From a virus: a stretch of DNA of 48,468 nucleotides. Below are positions 39,594-47,837 of the stretch, piece by piece. Position 1 is the first letter of the stretch. The number at the start of each line of letters is the position of its first letter. The stretch is taken from the IMG/VR virus record IMGVR_UViG_3300048833_000087, positions 1-48,468 of that record; one strand, given 5' to 3'. The position numbers were made by a program, and so were the translations under genes. Below the pieces are notes generated by a model, which saw only the letters and a program-made list of their open reading frames with translations, did not search any database and was not told where the DNA came from.

Positions 39594-39637
39594 GATACGT
39601 TACCTTCTGAAATGGAGGGGTTTGTCGCGCGCTGCCG

Positions 39638-39823
39638 TCAGGGCTCTTCGGCGGCGATGCCCGTGATTTCGCCGTTCTCGACGGTGATCACGAAGCCATC
39701 CACCACCTGACCATGGTACGCCGTGGCGAACTGGCTCTTGGAGAGCCCGTAGGTCGGCGAAGCCTGATCGATGAGTGCCTGCTCTTCGAGCAGCGTCTTG
39801 TTCGGGTCCTTGGGAGTTGCCAT
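39638..39823 (-). CDS. Small hypothetical head-region protein, 61 aa
   Basis: The sequence begins MATPKDPNKTLLEEQALID and has a beta-like C-terminal half (VVDGFVITVENGEITGIA). It is encoded directly after the major capsid gene, where decoration or small structural proteins are usual. A ribosome site GAGGTAA is found before the ATG. No family is recognised. Confidence 0.7.
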   Translation of the reverse strand: MATPKDPNKTLLEEQALIDQASPTYGLSKSQFATAYHGQVVDGFVITVENGEITGIAAEEP

Positions 39824-39852
39824 CTGGAGTTACCTCGGGTCGGGGGCCAGAA

Positions 39853-39872
39853 GCCCCGCCCGAAGGCGGGGC
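39853..39872 (-). terminator. GCCCCGCC hairpin with TTCG loop
   Basis: An 8-bp GC stem with a TTCG tetraloop just after the major capsid gene stop, followed by TTCTGG. There is no T run. Its place, after the most expressed gene, suggests mRNA 3' end protection or partial termination. Confidence 0.68.
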
Positions 39873-39884
39873 GACCTTGGTGGA

Positions 39885-40904
39885 TCAGCCGTTGGAGACG
39901 AGGAACGCCATCGGGACGTGCTTGCGGGTCAGCACGCGCTCCCAGTTGGTGTCCAGCGCGAGGTCCGCCCACGTCGGCGACAGGCCCGGTCCGGTGATGG
40001 TCGTGGACAGGAACTTGTAGCCGAACGGGTGGATCAGCCACTTGCGACGGCTCCACAGGGTATCGACACCCTGACCGTTGCCGCGCGCGGGCTCGCGGTC
40101 CACCTCGCCATCGGCGAAGGCGACCTCGTCCTGACCGAACGCGATGGCACCATTGCCCCACAGGATGGACAGGTACTTGCGGTCGATACCGGTGCCGAAG
40201 GTCGGCAGGCCGTCATCGATCACGACCACCTTGCCCTTGTACGCCTGCATGAGCAGGTTGCCCTCGGAATCGCGGACCTCCTCGATTTCGTTGTTCTTCA
40301 CCATGCGGCGGGCCACCATCGAGTGCACCGCGATGGCCGCGAGGTTCTCGTAATGGTCGCCGAGGGTGAAGGCCGTGTCGACGAACGCATCGACGTTGAA
40401 GCGGTTGTCGTCGGTGACGGTGCCCAGGGTCTGCGACGAGATGTCGATGACCATGTCACCGCCGCCCGAGGTCACGTTGTCGTTGTACACGCCCAGCGAG
40501 ACCGCGACCGCGCGCCGCTGGAGCTGCTTGTCCCAGTAGCTGTTGATGCGGTTGGCGATGTGCTGCATCGGGTCCTGCTTGAGCAGTTCCTTGACGAAGC
40601 GCATGGCCGCCCAGCCCTCGTTCAGCAGGGCGATACGGGCGACCTGCTCGCCGGTATTCACGTCCTGCGGCTCGGCGATGTCGGTGTACACGTCGTTGCC
40701 GTAGTTCGGCTCGACGGAAGCGTCGAGGTCGTTCCAGAACGGCATGGTGGTGGTGAAGCCCGGGGTGGCCGCATACGCGTCCCACGCTCCGCCCGCCGAC
40801 AGCACGCCGGACTGACCGAAGGCGGTCAGCTCGGGCGAATTGACGGTGATGTACGAGGCGAAGACGTCCGGGATGATGACGTCAGAAAGGGTGACCTGTG
40901 CCAT
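39885..40904 (-). CDS. Major capsid protein, 339 aa
   Basis: Size, place after the scaffold gene, and the sequence support a HK97-fold coat protein. FTTTMPFWNDLDASVEPNYG followed by LLNEGWAAMRFVKELLKQD, and the C-terminal LWSRRKWLIHPFGYKFLS, match a coat protein group of siphophages with a separate scaffold. There is no N-terminal delta domain or protease gene nearby; the separate 246-aa scaffold takes that role. A good ribosome site (GAGGAAA) precedes the ATG. Confidence 0.9.
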   Translation of the reverse strand: MAQVTLSDVIIPDVFASYITVNSPELTAFGQSGVLSAGGAWDAYAATPGFTTTMPFWNDLDASVEPNYGNDVYTDIAEPQDVNTGEQVARIALLNEGWAAMRFVKELLKQDPMQHIANRINSYWDKQLQRRAVAVSLGVYNDNVTSGGGDMVIDISSQTLGTVTDDNRFNVDAFVDTAFTLGDHYENLAAIAVHSMVARRMVKNNEIEEVRDSEGNLLMQAYKGKVVVIDDGLPTFGTGIDRKYLSILWGNGAIAFGQDEVAFADGEVDREPARGNGQGVDTLWSRRKWLIHPFGYKFLSTTITGPGLSPTWADLALDTNWERVLTRKHVPMAFLVSNG

Positions 40905-40972
40905 GGTGGCGTTTCCTCAGCTGGATGGTAGGGTAGGTTTGTTACGTTGCCTCAGGCACCGGTCTGCAGCGC

Positions 40973-41713
40973 TCAGCGCTGGCGTTGCTGCGTGGCCTTG
41001 TGGGCCTCACTCTGCCGCTTGAACTCTGCCGGGTCCTTGCGGTGCAGCTCGGTGCGTTCAGCTTCGTTCATGTCTGCGAACTTCTTGGTGGCCCCACCAC
41101 CGCCGTTGTTTTTGCCGCCGTCAGCTCCGCTGCCGCCAGCCTTGCTTGCCGCGATCAGCGGTGCGAACACCGGATCGTTGCGGAATTCATCCTTGAGCTG
41201 GTCCAGCGTCATGGCGGACGGCTTGCCTGCCGTATCCAGCACGCGGACCTTCACTTCGCCATCGCTGGTCGTCTCCATGGAGAGACGGCGCTCGATGTGG
41301 GGGAGCAGGGCCTTGGCCGAACTCACCCCGTTGGTGACCACTGCCAGTTCGGCCGCCAGTTCGGTGGCCGCACGGCCAACGGTCAGGCGCTCCAGCTGGG
41401 TGGCCAGCTTCTGGTTCTCACCCTTGAGGGTGCCGGTTTCGGTTTCGAGGCGGGTCTGCCACGAAGTTTCGAGGGCCGTGATGTCGCCTTCCTTCTTCGC
41501 CCGCTCGCGCTCGGCTTCCTCGCGGCGGCGCTGCTCGGCCTTCTTCTCGTCCAGCAGCTCTTGGTTCTTGCGCTTGAGACCCTCGACATCGGGGATGTCG
41601 GCCGGGTCGAGGTCGAGGTGGTAGGCCCCGGTCTTCTCGTCCTTCTTGTAGAACGCCTTGTGGCCTTCTTCGAGGGCTTCGAATGCTGCTTGGTCGAGGG
41701 TGAGCTTGAACAT
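40973..41713 (-). CDS. Capsid scaffolding protein, 246 aa
   Basis: The central part is a long coiled coil (KRKNQELLDEKKAEQRRREE, then LKGENQKLATQLERL). The N-terminus is acidic, and the C-terminal part is Gly/Asn-rich with a charged helix at the end (AERTELHRKDPAEFKRQSE). This is the usual composition of phage scaffolds. Position just before the major capsid gene confirms it. It guides prohead assembly and leaves before DNA packaging. Confidence 0.87.
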   Translation of the reverse strand: MFKLTLDQAAFEALEEGHKAFYKKDEKTGAYHLDLDPADIPDVEGLKRKNQELLDEKKAEQRRREEAERERAKKEGDITALETSWQTRLETETGTLKGENQKLATQLERLTVGRAATELAAELAVVTNGVSSAKALLPHIERRLSMETTSDGEVKVRVLDTAGKPSAMTLDQLKDEFRNDPVFAPLIAASKAGGSGADGGKNNGGGGATKKFADMNEAERTELHRKDPAEFKRQSEAHKATQQRQR

Positions 41714-41772
41714 TGGATTGGGCTCCCGGAGCCTAGTTGGCCTGCTCAGCAGGCGGGTTCGTAGTTGCGCGG

Positions 41773-41801
41773 ATTAAAACACAACCGGTTGGGGTTCACA
41801 A
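41773..41801 (-). promoter_or_regulatory. Candidate late promoter before the scaffold gene
   Basis: Minus strand TTGTGA, 17 bases, TTTAAT. The TTGTGA overlaps the stop of the head morphogenesis gene. It would raise expression of scaffold and capsid genes. Confidence 0.55.
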
Positions 41802-42863
41802 GCCCGCGCGCCGGAACGCCTTGGGCTTGAGCTTGCGCATCTGCTCCAGCGTCAGGGGTTCGAAATTCTTGCCGAGGTTGAGCCGCGCGAATTCCTCGGT
41901 ACCCAGTCCACCATCCCGGAACAGCTTGCCCCGGGTGGGGCCGAGGGCGAGGTCTTGGAAATCCGCATCCTGCCGCTTGAGCCAGTCGTAGTAGGTCTCC
42001 CCGGCCGGGACCGGGCCGTTGACCGACGCGCGTTCGGCCTCTTCGTCCAGCAGACGGCCGAATTCGCCCTTGATCACCGCGACCGTGGTCGAGCGACAGT
42101 TGGGGTGCGCCGGGGGCAGTGGCCCGGCACCCACGGGGAACCTTTTGCCGTCGCGCTCCCGGCACAGGGGCGTGGTGCGCGAGTCGAGCGTGGACACCCA
42201 CTCATATTCGTCGATGATGTCCGAGTTCGCGGCCCACGTGGCGGCACGCGCGCTGTTGGCGACGTGTTGGATGGCGGTCCGGGCCACGGTCTCCGCATGG
42301 GCCCGGTTCTTGGCCAGAACCCCATCGGCGAAGTTCAGAGCGGCATTGCCCCGGATGCGCGAGATGATTTGCTCGTTGGTCTCGCCCAGCGTGTAGCCCA
42401 TGCGGATGGCGTTGGTGACCATCTCGGCGTCGCCATCGGCCCACGAAGCCATGAAAGATTCCAACAGCTGCCCGCCATTGGCCCCGGTCATGGTCAACGG
42501 GTTGGTAGTCACGGCGGACCACAGCTGATTCGGGGCCGGGGTGGCGATGGACACGGCAGTCGGGGCGTAGGCCGCGAACGTGTTCGATTCGAAGCGCGCC
42601 GAGTCGATGGCCAGCGTGCGCAGATCGCGGTTCAGGAGGTCGATGTACTCCTGATACTGGCCGCGCAAGCTCTGCCGAATGCTGGCGAGCTGGGTCTCCA
42701 ACCGGGCACGCCGAAAATCGGTGAGGCGGCCCCCGGAGAGCTGGCGGCGGATTTCCGCATCGACCTGCCGCAAGATGGTCGTGTACTTGCGGACCTCGGC
42801 CGCCTTGAATCGCTCCAGCAGAACTTGCCGCTGTACCGCGATATCAGTGAGGACGAGGCTCAT
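41796..42863 (-). CDS. Head morphogenesis protein, Mu gpF-like, 355 aa
   Basis: The C-terminal part has the Mu gpF/SPP1 gp7 motif: TLDSRTTPLCRERDGKRFP, then PPAHPNCRSTTV, with the conserved Cys and His residues. The N-terminal part is helical (long helices with Arg/Gln). It follows the portal gene with a 4-base overlap (ATGA). Such minor head proteins are few per virion, sit near the portal, and may be injected with DNA. Confidence 0.88.
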   Translation of the reverse strand: MSLVLTDIAVQRQVLLERFKAAEVRKYTTILRQVDAEIRRQLSGGRLTDFRRARLETQLASIRQSLRGQYQEYIDLLNRDLRTLAIDSARFESNTFAAYAPTAVSIATPAPNQLWSAVTTNPLTMTGANGGQLLESFMASWADGDAEMVTNAIRMGYTLGETNEQIISRIRGNAALNFADGVLAKNRAHAETVARTAIQHVANSARAATWAANSDIIDEYEWVSTLDSRTTPLCRERDGKRFPVGAGPLPPAHPNCRSTTVAVIKGEFGRLLDEEAERASVNGPVPAGETYYDWLKRQDADFQDLALGPTRGKLFRDGGLGTEEFARLNLGKNFEPLTLEQMRKLKPKAFRRAGL

Positions 42864-44482
42864 TCATCGTCGTCCGGGGACGGGGGCTCGGGTTGGGCCG
42901 GGTTCGGGGCTCCCGTGCCCGGGGCAAGCCCGAGCGCCGCCTGCATTTGCATCGCGGCCTCGGACGCGGCGTCGATTTCGTCACGAATTTCCTCGTCGGT
43001 CTTCTCCGGGTCGATCAGGCCGAGCTGTCGCAGCAAGCGCCACGCCTCGGATTCCGGAATTACGCCCGCCTGCACGGCCTTGATGACCGTGTTGACCACC
43101 TCGGGATTGAGGGTCAGGCCGTCGAAGTCGGTGTCGATGCCGAAGTCCACCTCACCGGCCGCGCCCATGTAGCGCTGGACCCACAGCATGGCATTCTTGA
43201 ACGCCTGCGACACGTTGTCGCACACCAGACTCAGGACCGAGTAGCTGGCACGGGTCTCGGACTTGCTCTGCTCGGCGGTCTTGGTCGCGGAGCCGGGCTG
43301 CAGGAGCCGGGCCCCCAAAGACACCATGTCCTCCCGCTTGTCCTTCATCGCCGACTGGGCCAGCGTGTTAGGCTGGACCTGCAACAGGCCGATCTGGCTG
43401 TTCTGCGGGCCCATGAGGACGCGCCGGGAGCCGAAGTACACACCCGAGGCTTCCAGATGGTCGCGCCACGCCTGATCCAGCCCGGTCATGGTCACCTGCG
43501 GCTGGCCGAGCATGAACACCGACTCTTCGAAGTCGGCGGAATTGCGATAGTGGGCGAGGTTCATCTGCGCCAGATCGTACAGCGGCGGCTTCTCGGGCTT
43601 GGCCTGATTGGTCTCCGGGCCGATGAACTGGAACGGGATGAATTCCCACGGCTGGCCGCTGGCATCGCGCGGGGTCACTTCACCCTTCGATACGTAGCCG
43701 CCCTGCCCCTTCTCGAAGACCTCGACCGTGTACACGCCGTCGCGCAGACGCAGAATCCGGTACGACTCGATGGATTCCATCGACCAGCCATCCGGGGTGC
43801 GCCGGTCGCGCATCTCGTACAGCTTGACATACGACAGGCGCATGTCGGTCCCGACCTTTTCGAAGGCCCAGTCGCGGATATCCTCGGCTTTGTAGTACAC
43901 GATCCGGGCCACGGTGCCCTGCTGCATCTGCGCGATGCTGGTGCCGTCGCCCTCGGGCCGCTCGGGGTAGTCGACGAACAGGCCACCACGCCCGACTTCA
44001 AGGTCTTCGCCGATGGCATGCTGGCACAGCGCGTAGATACTCAGGCCCGCGCCGTCCGCGTCTTCCTTGAGGTATTCCATCGACGCCGGGACGATGACCT
44101 CGGGCCAGTCCCCCAGCGCGATGCCCACGAGGCCGGTCTTGGTGCGGCCGGTCGCGTTGAAGTACACGGCGCGGGCGCAGTAGCTGTTATACCGGGCCCG
44201 CGCTTCGTCACACATGTCGAGCGGCGTCGGGTCAGGCAGGTACTTGTAGGGGCAGCGGTCGAGGGCTGGCTGCCCTTCGACGGCCGCGCGCGTGGCCTCC
44301 CACATCGGGAGGGCGCGGGTGTACTGTGGGTGGACGAAGTCGTAATCCGGGCCGGTGGACACTGCATTCGAATTCTGCGTGCCGGGCGGAGCGAGGGGCA
44401 ACGGCGCATTCACGTTGCCGTACTGGGTAAGCTCATCGGAGCCTTGGCCGTTGAACTTGGCCGGGGTCGGGCGGGTCGCCAT
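42860..44482 (-). CDS. Portal protein, DUF4055-like, 540 aa
   Basis: The size, the place between terminase and gpF, and the pattern YTRALPMWEATRAAVEGQPA, with later LAHYRNSADFEESVF and LGARLLQPG, fit the DUF4055 portal group. Portals form the dodecameric ring for DNA entry. The C-terminus is acidic and Pro-rich (NPAQPEPPSPDDDE), likely disordered. Its own promoter is visible at 44548-44576. Confidence 0.87.
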   Translation of the reverse strand: MATRPTPAKFNGQGSDELTQYGNVNAPLPLAPPGTQNSNAVSTGPDYDFVHPQYTRALPMWEATRAAVEGQPALDRCPYKYLPDPTPLDMCDEARARYNSYCARAVYFNATGRTKTGLVGIALGDWPEVIVPASMEYLKEDADGAGLSIYALCQHAIGEDLEVGRGGLFVDYPERPEGDGTSIAQMQQGTVARIVYYKAEDIRDWAFEKVGTDMRLSYVKLYEMRDRRTPDGWSMESIESYRILRLRDGVYTVEVFEKGQGGYVSKGEVTPRDASGQPWEFIPFQFIGPETNQAKPEKPPLYDLAQMNLAHYRNSADFEESVFMLGQPQVTMTGLDQAWRDHLEASGVYFGSRRVLMGPQNSQIGLLQVQPNTLAQSAMKDKREDMVSLGARLLQPGSATKTAEQSKSETRASYSVLSLVCDNVSQAFKNAMLWVQRYMGAAGEVDFGIDTDFDGLTLNPEVVNTVIKAVQAGVIPESEAWRLLRQLGLIDPEKTDEEIRDEIDAASEAAMQMQAALGLAPGTGAPNPAQPEPPSPDDDE

Positions 44483-44547
44483 TGGGTACTCTCGGGTGCT
44501 TTGGCTCGGCCCCCGGCCTGCGCCACCTCAGGGAATCAGCAGGGGCG

Positions 44548-44576
44548 ATTGAACCACGAACGCGGGGCCGGGTCAA
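44548..44576 (-). promoter_or_regulatory. Promoter before the portal gene
   Basis: Minus strand TTGACC, 17 bases, TTCAAT. The -35 overlaps the stop of the 63-aa gene. The 90-bp gap between that gene and portal contains no other feature. Confidence 0.65.
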
Positions 44577-44764
44577 TGCGAGGGATTGTGCACGATAATT
44601 CGGGGGTCAATGTGGTCGGGCACCGGCTCGCACCAGCAGGGGCACTCCGGGTAGCCCTTCGTGACGTGTTCGATGCCCACCAGCGGGTACAGGTGCACCA
44701 ACTCCGGGTCGGGTTCCTCTTGCAGCGCCGCGCGGAGCTTGGCCAATGCTTCGTAGAGCGCCAT
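44573..44764 (-). CDS. Small hypothetical protein with Cys cluster, 63 aa
   Basis: A helical N-terminus (EALAKLRAALQEEPDPEL) is followed by CPCWCEPVPDH, a possible metal-binding cluster. The ATG overlaps the stop of the large terminase gene (TGATG). It is placed between terminase and portal, where small accessory genes are common. No family is recognised. Confidence 0.7.
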   Translation of the reverse strand: MALYEALAKLRAALQEEPDPELVHLYPLVGIEHVTKGYPECPCWCEPVPDHIDPRIIVHNPSH

Positions 44765-46113
44765 CAGTGGGCCCGGCCGAGCTGGAAGCTGCTCACCGGC
44801 TTGATCACCGGGAAGCGGTTGTGGATGTAGTACCCGCCCGCGTCGTTCGTGTGATCGTGGCCCGACTTCTTGTCCGGCTCGCCGTTGTCGTTGTACGCCT
44901 GCTGCTCCAGATTCTCCGCGTAGGTCGGGCAGAGGTCATCATTCACTTGATAGTGGCGGTTCTGCTTGTTGTCACAGAAGGCCATATTCATGGACAGCAC
45001 GCGGTCACGCACGGGCGGATTCTGGCTGGGCGCGTTGACGCGGAAGCCCGCCGCCTGCAATAGGGAGATGTCCGACTGGCTGGCGTTCTTGCTAGACGTG
45101 TTTTGGCCCGAGGCATCGGGGTACACCCAAATCTCGCGATTGCGCACCCAATCACCGCGCGCCCGGTCGTAGGTCCAGAATTTCTCCTTGAGGGCCTGAA
45201 TCATGTCCGGGGTGTCGCGGCGGTTGATGATTTCACCCACCGCCCGGGGCGCGTTGTTGCGGGTGACATGGATCACGGCCGCCATCTTGTTGACGTTGAA
45301 GTCCATACCGACGTGGACGGGCTCACCCTCCTGCGCATGGTCGCCGCAGCGATTCTTGGCCCGGTCGTAGTGCGAATACACCGTGCCGTGCAGCATGTTG
45401 ACGAACTGGCCGTGCAGATACGCTTGGACCAGCTGCGCCGGGTAGGATTCGAGCAGCGACTCGATGTAGCCCTCGGGCAGTAGGGCTTCGTTCTCGTAGG
45501 TGGATGCTTGCACGAGGCCATAGAGCCGCGACAGCTCGGGCTTTTCCCGGATGCGCTGGACGAACTGCCGGTGCATGAACAGGAAGCCCTCGGGCGTGGT
45601 GGTCACGTCCACCTGCCCTTGGATGAAGCCCGGGGGCGACGTGCCCGGATGCTGCCAGCGCATGCGGGCGATGATCTTGCGCCAAGCCAATTCGGCCTTG
45701 GCCATCGGCATCACGTCCAGCTCATCGACCAGCGCGCGGCCGATCTTGAATCCCACGATAGTGGACGGGTTGTCCATCGACCGGCAAATGATGCGTGAGC
45801 GCACTCGGCCGTGATCGAGCAACAGGACCTCATGGTCGCCGAGCTTCACCCGCGTGGTGAGGCCCATCTTCTCGGCCACTTCCTCAATGGTCGGGTAGAA
45901 GATGTCACGAATCTGGCTGTAGGTCGGGGCGAAGTAGCCCTGCGGAACGCCCGGGACCTGATAGGCCGCATTACACAGGCCGATGCAGCCCACATAGGTC
46001 TTACCCGAACCGAAGCCGCCAACGTATCCCCGGAACCGCTTTTGCAGGGACAGCAGCTGCCCCTGCGGTCGATTCACGTCGATATCGATTTCAGGCAGGA
46101 TGACGGCACTCAC
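44764..46113 (-). CDS. terL: Terminase large subunit, 449 aa
   Basis: Walker A VGGFGSGKT (31-39), Walker B ALVDELDVM, and an RNase H-like nuclease domain with VGMDFNVNK and later VYPDASGQN. I take the GTG at 46113, next to the stop of the small membrane gene (GTG and TGA overlap), as start. The longer frame would run through that gene, and its N-terminal extension is unlike a terminase. TerL packs DNA into proheads and cuts the concatemer. Confidence 0.92.
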   Translation of the reverse strand: MSAVILPEIDIDVNRPQGQLLSLQKRFRGYVGGFGSGKTYVGCIGLCNAAYQVPGVPQGYFAPTYSQIRDIFYPTIEEVAEKMGLTTRVKLGDHEVLLLDHGRVRSRIICRSMDNPSTIVGFKIGRALVDELDVMPMAKAELAWRKIIARMRWQHPGTSPPGFIQGQVDVTTTPEGFLFMHRQFVQRIREKPELSRLYGLVQASTYENEALLPEGYIESLLESYPAQLVQAYLHGQFVNMLHGTVYSHYDRAKNRCGDHAQEGEPVHVGMDFNVNKMAAVIHVTRNNAPRAVGEIINRRDTPDMIQALKEKFWTYDRARGDWVRNREIWVYPDASGQNTSSKNASQSDISLLQAAGFRVNAPSQNPPVRDRVLSMNMAFCDNKQNRHYQVNDDLCPTYAENLEQQAYNDNGEPDKKSGHDHTNDAGGYYIHNRFPVIKPVSSFQLGRAH

Positions 46114-46202
46114 GCAAAGGCCCACCAGAGCAGGGCCACCTGCGCGGCACCCGACAGCAAGAGCAACGCCACGCCCACCCGGGCCCACGCTCGCTTCGAC
46201 AT
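46110..46202 (-). CDS. Very small membrane protein, 30 aa
   Basis: This frame between the terminase genes reads MSKRAWARVGVALLLLSG, then AAQVALLWWAFA. It has a basic N-terminus and one membrane span. A good ribosome site (GGGAGGA, 6-7 bases before the ATG) lies in the end of terS, and the stop overlaps the terL start. Spacing on both sides is that of a coupled gene. Its function is unknown; it may act mainly in coupling terL to terS. Confidence 0.6.
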   Translation of the reverse strand: MSKRAWARVGVALLLLSGAAQVALLWWAFA

Positions 46203-46204
46203 GG

Positions 46205-46861
46205 TCAGTCCTCCCGGGGCTTCGGCTTGCCGGTGTAGTCGCGGATGTTGATGTTCACGGCTGCGGCCGGGATCACCGCCCCACCGCCCTCGCCCGGGCC
46301 GGTCTCGATGCCGAACATCTTAGCCTCCATCGCCACACCATTGAGGGCGACCTGCAACTGCCCGGTGCGGATGGCATGCTGCTGAATATGCTCGATCTTC
46401 TCGGCCAGTGACTCGGCGGTGACCTGAATCAGCTTGGCATTCTCGGCGCGGATTTCGCGCACGCGGCGCTTGACCTCGGGCATCGCCCACAGGTTCGTGG
46501 CGGAGGCGAGGCGAAGGTCATTCTCGGAAACCGGGCGGCCGTTGTCGTCCGTGATAATCAGGACTTTGGAATAGACCGTCTTGCCCTTTACCGTGCGCTC
46601 GGTCTGCTCGACCTCGACGTGATACCCGGCCGTGTCCAGCGGCACCCGGAGCGCCAGCTCGGTCGCGCGGTGGGCGTCTTCCAGCACCCCACACCGGACA
46701 TACTCGGTACAGAAGCGCTCCGCGAAGTCGGTGAGCTTGGCCTCGGCCTTTGGCAGGCCGTCCCGGACAGCCTCGCGGCGATTCGCCGCCTGATCTTTCT
46801 GGACCTTGGTCGCCGGACGACCGGTCTTGGGGTTTGTCTTCTTTGCGGTGGCCATGGCCAT
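46205..46861 (-). CDS. terS: Terminase small subunit, 218 aa
   Basis: Placed right before terL. The basic N-terminus (KKTNPKTGRPATKVQKDQ) is followed by a helix-turn-helix-like region (LTDFAERFCTEYVRCGVLEDAHRATELA), as in Terminase_2-type proteins. Then comes LRLASATNLWAMPEVKRRVREI and a long helix, with a Gly-rich C-terminal tail. It should recognise the packaging start site. The ATG at 46855, two codons further in, is an alternative start. No clear ribosome site was found for either. Confidence 0.83.
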   Translation of the reverse strand: MAMATAKKTNPKTGRPATKVQKDQAANRREAVRDGLPKAEAKLTDFAERFCTEYVRCGVLEDAHRATELALRVPLDTAGYHVEVEQTERTVKGKTVYSKVLIITDDNGRPVSENDLRLASATNLWAMPEVKRRVREIRAENAKLIQVTAESLAEKIEHIQQHAIRTGQLQVALNGVAMEAKMFGIETGPGEGGGAVIPAAAVNINIRDYTGKPKPRED

Positions 46862-47033
46862 CGACCCAGTCAATGAACTGGCGATGATTAAAGCACGCGA
46901 CACGCGAAGCGGGAAGGGCGAGTATCCCGCCGACAAATCACGCACGTACGCGCGCGAACCCCGCAGGGCACCTGCAACCCAAAGCAACTCCCCGCCCGTT
47001 TTTGCTCTCAGGGTGCCAGTCTCTGACCTCGGT

Positions 47034-47236
47034 GCGATGTGATAGGTGTGATAACCTCGGTGCCTGATATCGACACACGCTCCGAGCCCGTCGTGACGCG
47101 GTCTCTGGACGGTTGTGATGGGTGTGATAATATCAGACCCCACAATATGCGCGCCGTCTGCATATTACGCCGGGAGGTTATCACGGGTATCACGGGTATC
47201 ACAGGCTGGGACCCCCCTCGCCCGGGTACCCGCGCT
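47034..47236. repeat. Iteron-like module 2 (candidate pac, origin or operator)
   Basis: It is related to module 1, with the same four blocks in the same order and similar spacing: TGTGATAGG (47038), GGTGCCTGATATCGACAC (47059-47076, identical 18 bases), CCGGGAGGTTATCAC (47170-47184, identical 15 bases) and CGGGTACCCGCGCT (47223-47236, identical 14 bases). The left arm has TGTGATAGG and TGTGATAACC, then TTGTGATGGG and TGTGATAAT. The right arm has GGTTATCAC and two GGGTATCAC. It lies between the early small genes and the terminase genes. Confidence 0.85.
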
Positions 47237-47335
47237 CGCGTAGCAAGGCTCGTGCCAATCCCGTCGTGACGGGCGTTCCACGGTCTCGGCCCGTGTTCCA
47301 CGCAGCGCCTCCCCACGCTCCCGGCCCCGTGTCGA

Positions 47336-47418
47336 TCTGTGATACCCTAGGCGCTCTCGACCCATCACACGGGTATCACAGACCTATCACACAGGTATCA
47401 CAGACCTATCACACAGGC
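47336..47418. repeat. Tandem 22-bp repeats with TATCACA cores
   Basis: TGTGATACCC (47338), then CCATCACAC and two exact copies of GGTATCACAGACCTATCACACA (47372-47393 and 47394-47415). Each unit contains two TATCACA cores 11 bases apart, about one helix turn, so a protein could bind them on one face of the DNA. Confidence 0.85.
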
Positions 47419-47438
47419 CCCGGCTTGTTAAGGACGCG

Positions 47439-47837
47439 TTAAGAGTCGAGGCTCTTCCGCAGTTCCCGGGCCCGCATCTGGGCCTCAAAGGTGGACTGGG
47501 CCTCGGACCTCACGACCGACCCGCGCAGCTCTTCCATGGCCCCTTCGGTGGTGTCCTCGATCACCGGGGCGGATTCCCGGGCCAGCTCCTCACGCATCTG
47601 CTGGATGCGCCGGTTGCTCTCCTCCACCATCTCCCGGGTCACCATCTGCGGGCGGCGGGGCGGCATCGGCAGCCGCATGTTCATGGCGCGCAGGATCGCG
47701 ATCCCCAAAATATTCCTCGGCAAAGCACCGATCGCCTGCCTCGTGTTGTGGTGGGCGATCGCCTGTTCCTGCGTGATCGGCGGGGGCAGGACCGGATGCA
47801 GCTGGTCCCACGTCATCGGCGGGGATGGCGTTTCCAA
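47439..47837 (-). CDS. Hypothetical helical protein, TTG start, 132 aa
   Basis: The middle and C-terminal parts are a long charged helix (VTREMVEESNRRIQQMREEL, then AMEELRGSVVRSEAQSTFEA), a likely coiled coil. I choose the TTG at 47837 because AGGAG lies 7 bases upstream; an ATG seven codons in is the alternative. The gene overlaps the 159-aa frame by 248 bases, so one of the two is wrong in part, or there is a frame error between them. Codon content favours this frame in the overlap. Confidence 0.65.
   Translation of the reverse strand: METPSPPMTWDQLHPVLPPPITQEQAIAHHNTRQAIGALPRNILGIAILRAMNMRLPMPPRRPQMVTREMVEESNRRIQQMREELARESAPVIEDTTEGAMEELRGSVVRSEAQSTFEAQMRARELRKSLDS

Larger units (their letters stand above)
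46862..47438. other. 577-bp gene-free region with iteron-like repeats
   Basis: No gene is supported here on either strand. A TTTAAT sequence on the minus strand at 46887-46892 with a weak TTCCCG at 17 bases may be a late promoter for terS. The main content is iteron module 2 and the tandem repeats, listed separately. Confidence 0.6.

Noticed and set aside
42893-44830. 645-codon open frame on the plus strand
   Set aside because: It is the antisense shadow of the portal gene, a common effect of GC-rich codon use; it has no ribosome site and a Leu/Val/Arg/His-rich nonsense composition.
47008-47316. 102-codon minus-strand frame across iteron module 2
   Set aside because: As above, translated TATCACA repeats; no ribosome site.
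47034-47418. A CRISPR array
   Set aside because: The repeats are short (about 9-22 bases), partly inverted and without regular unique spacers, and no cas gene is present.
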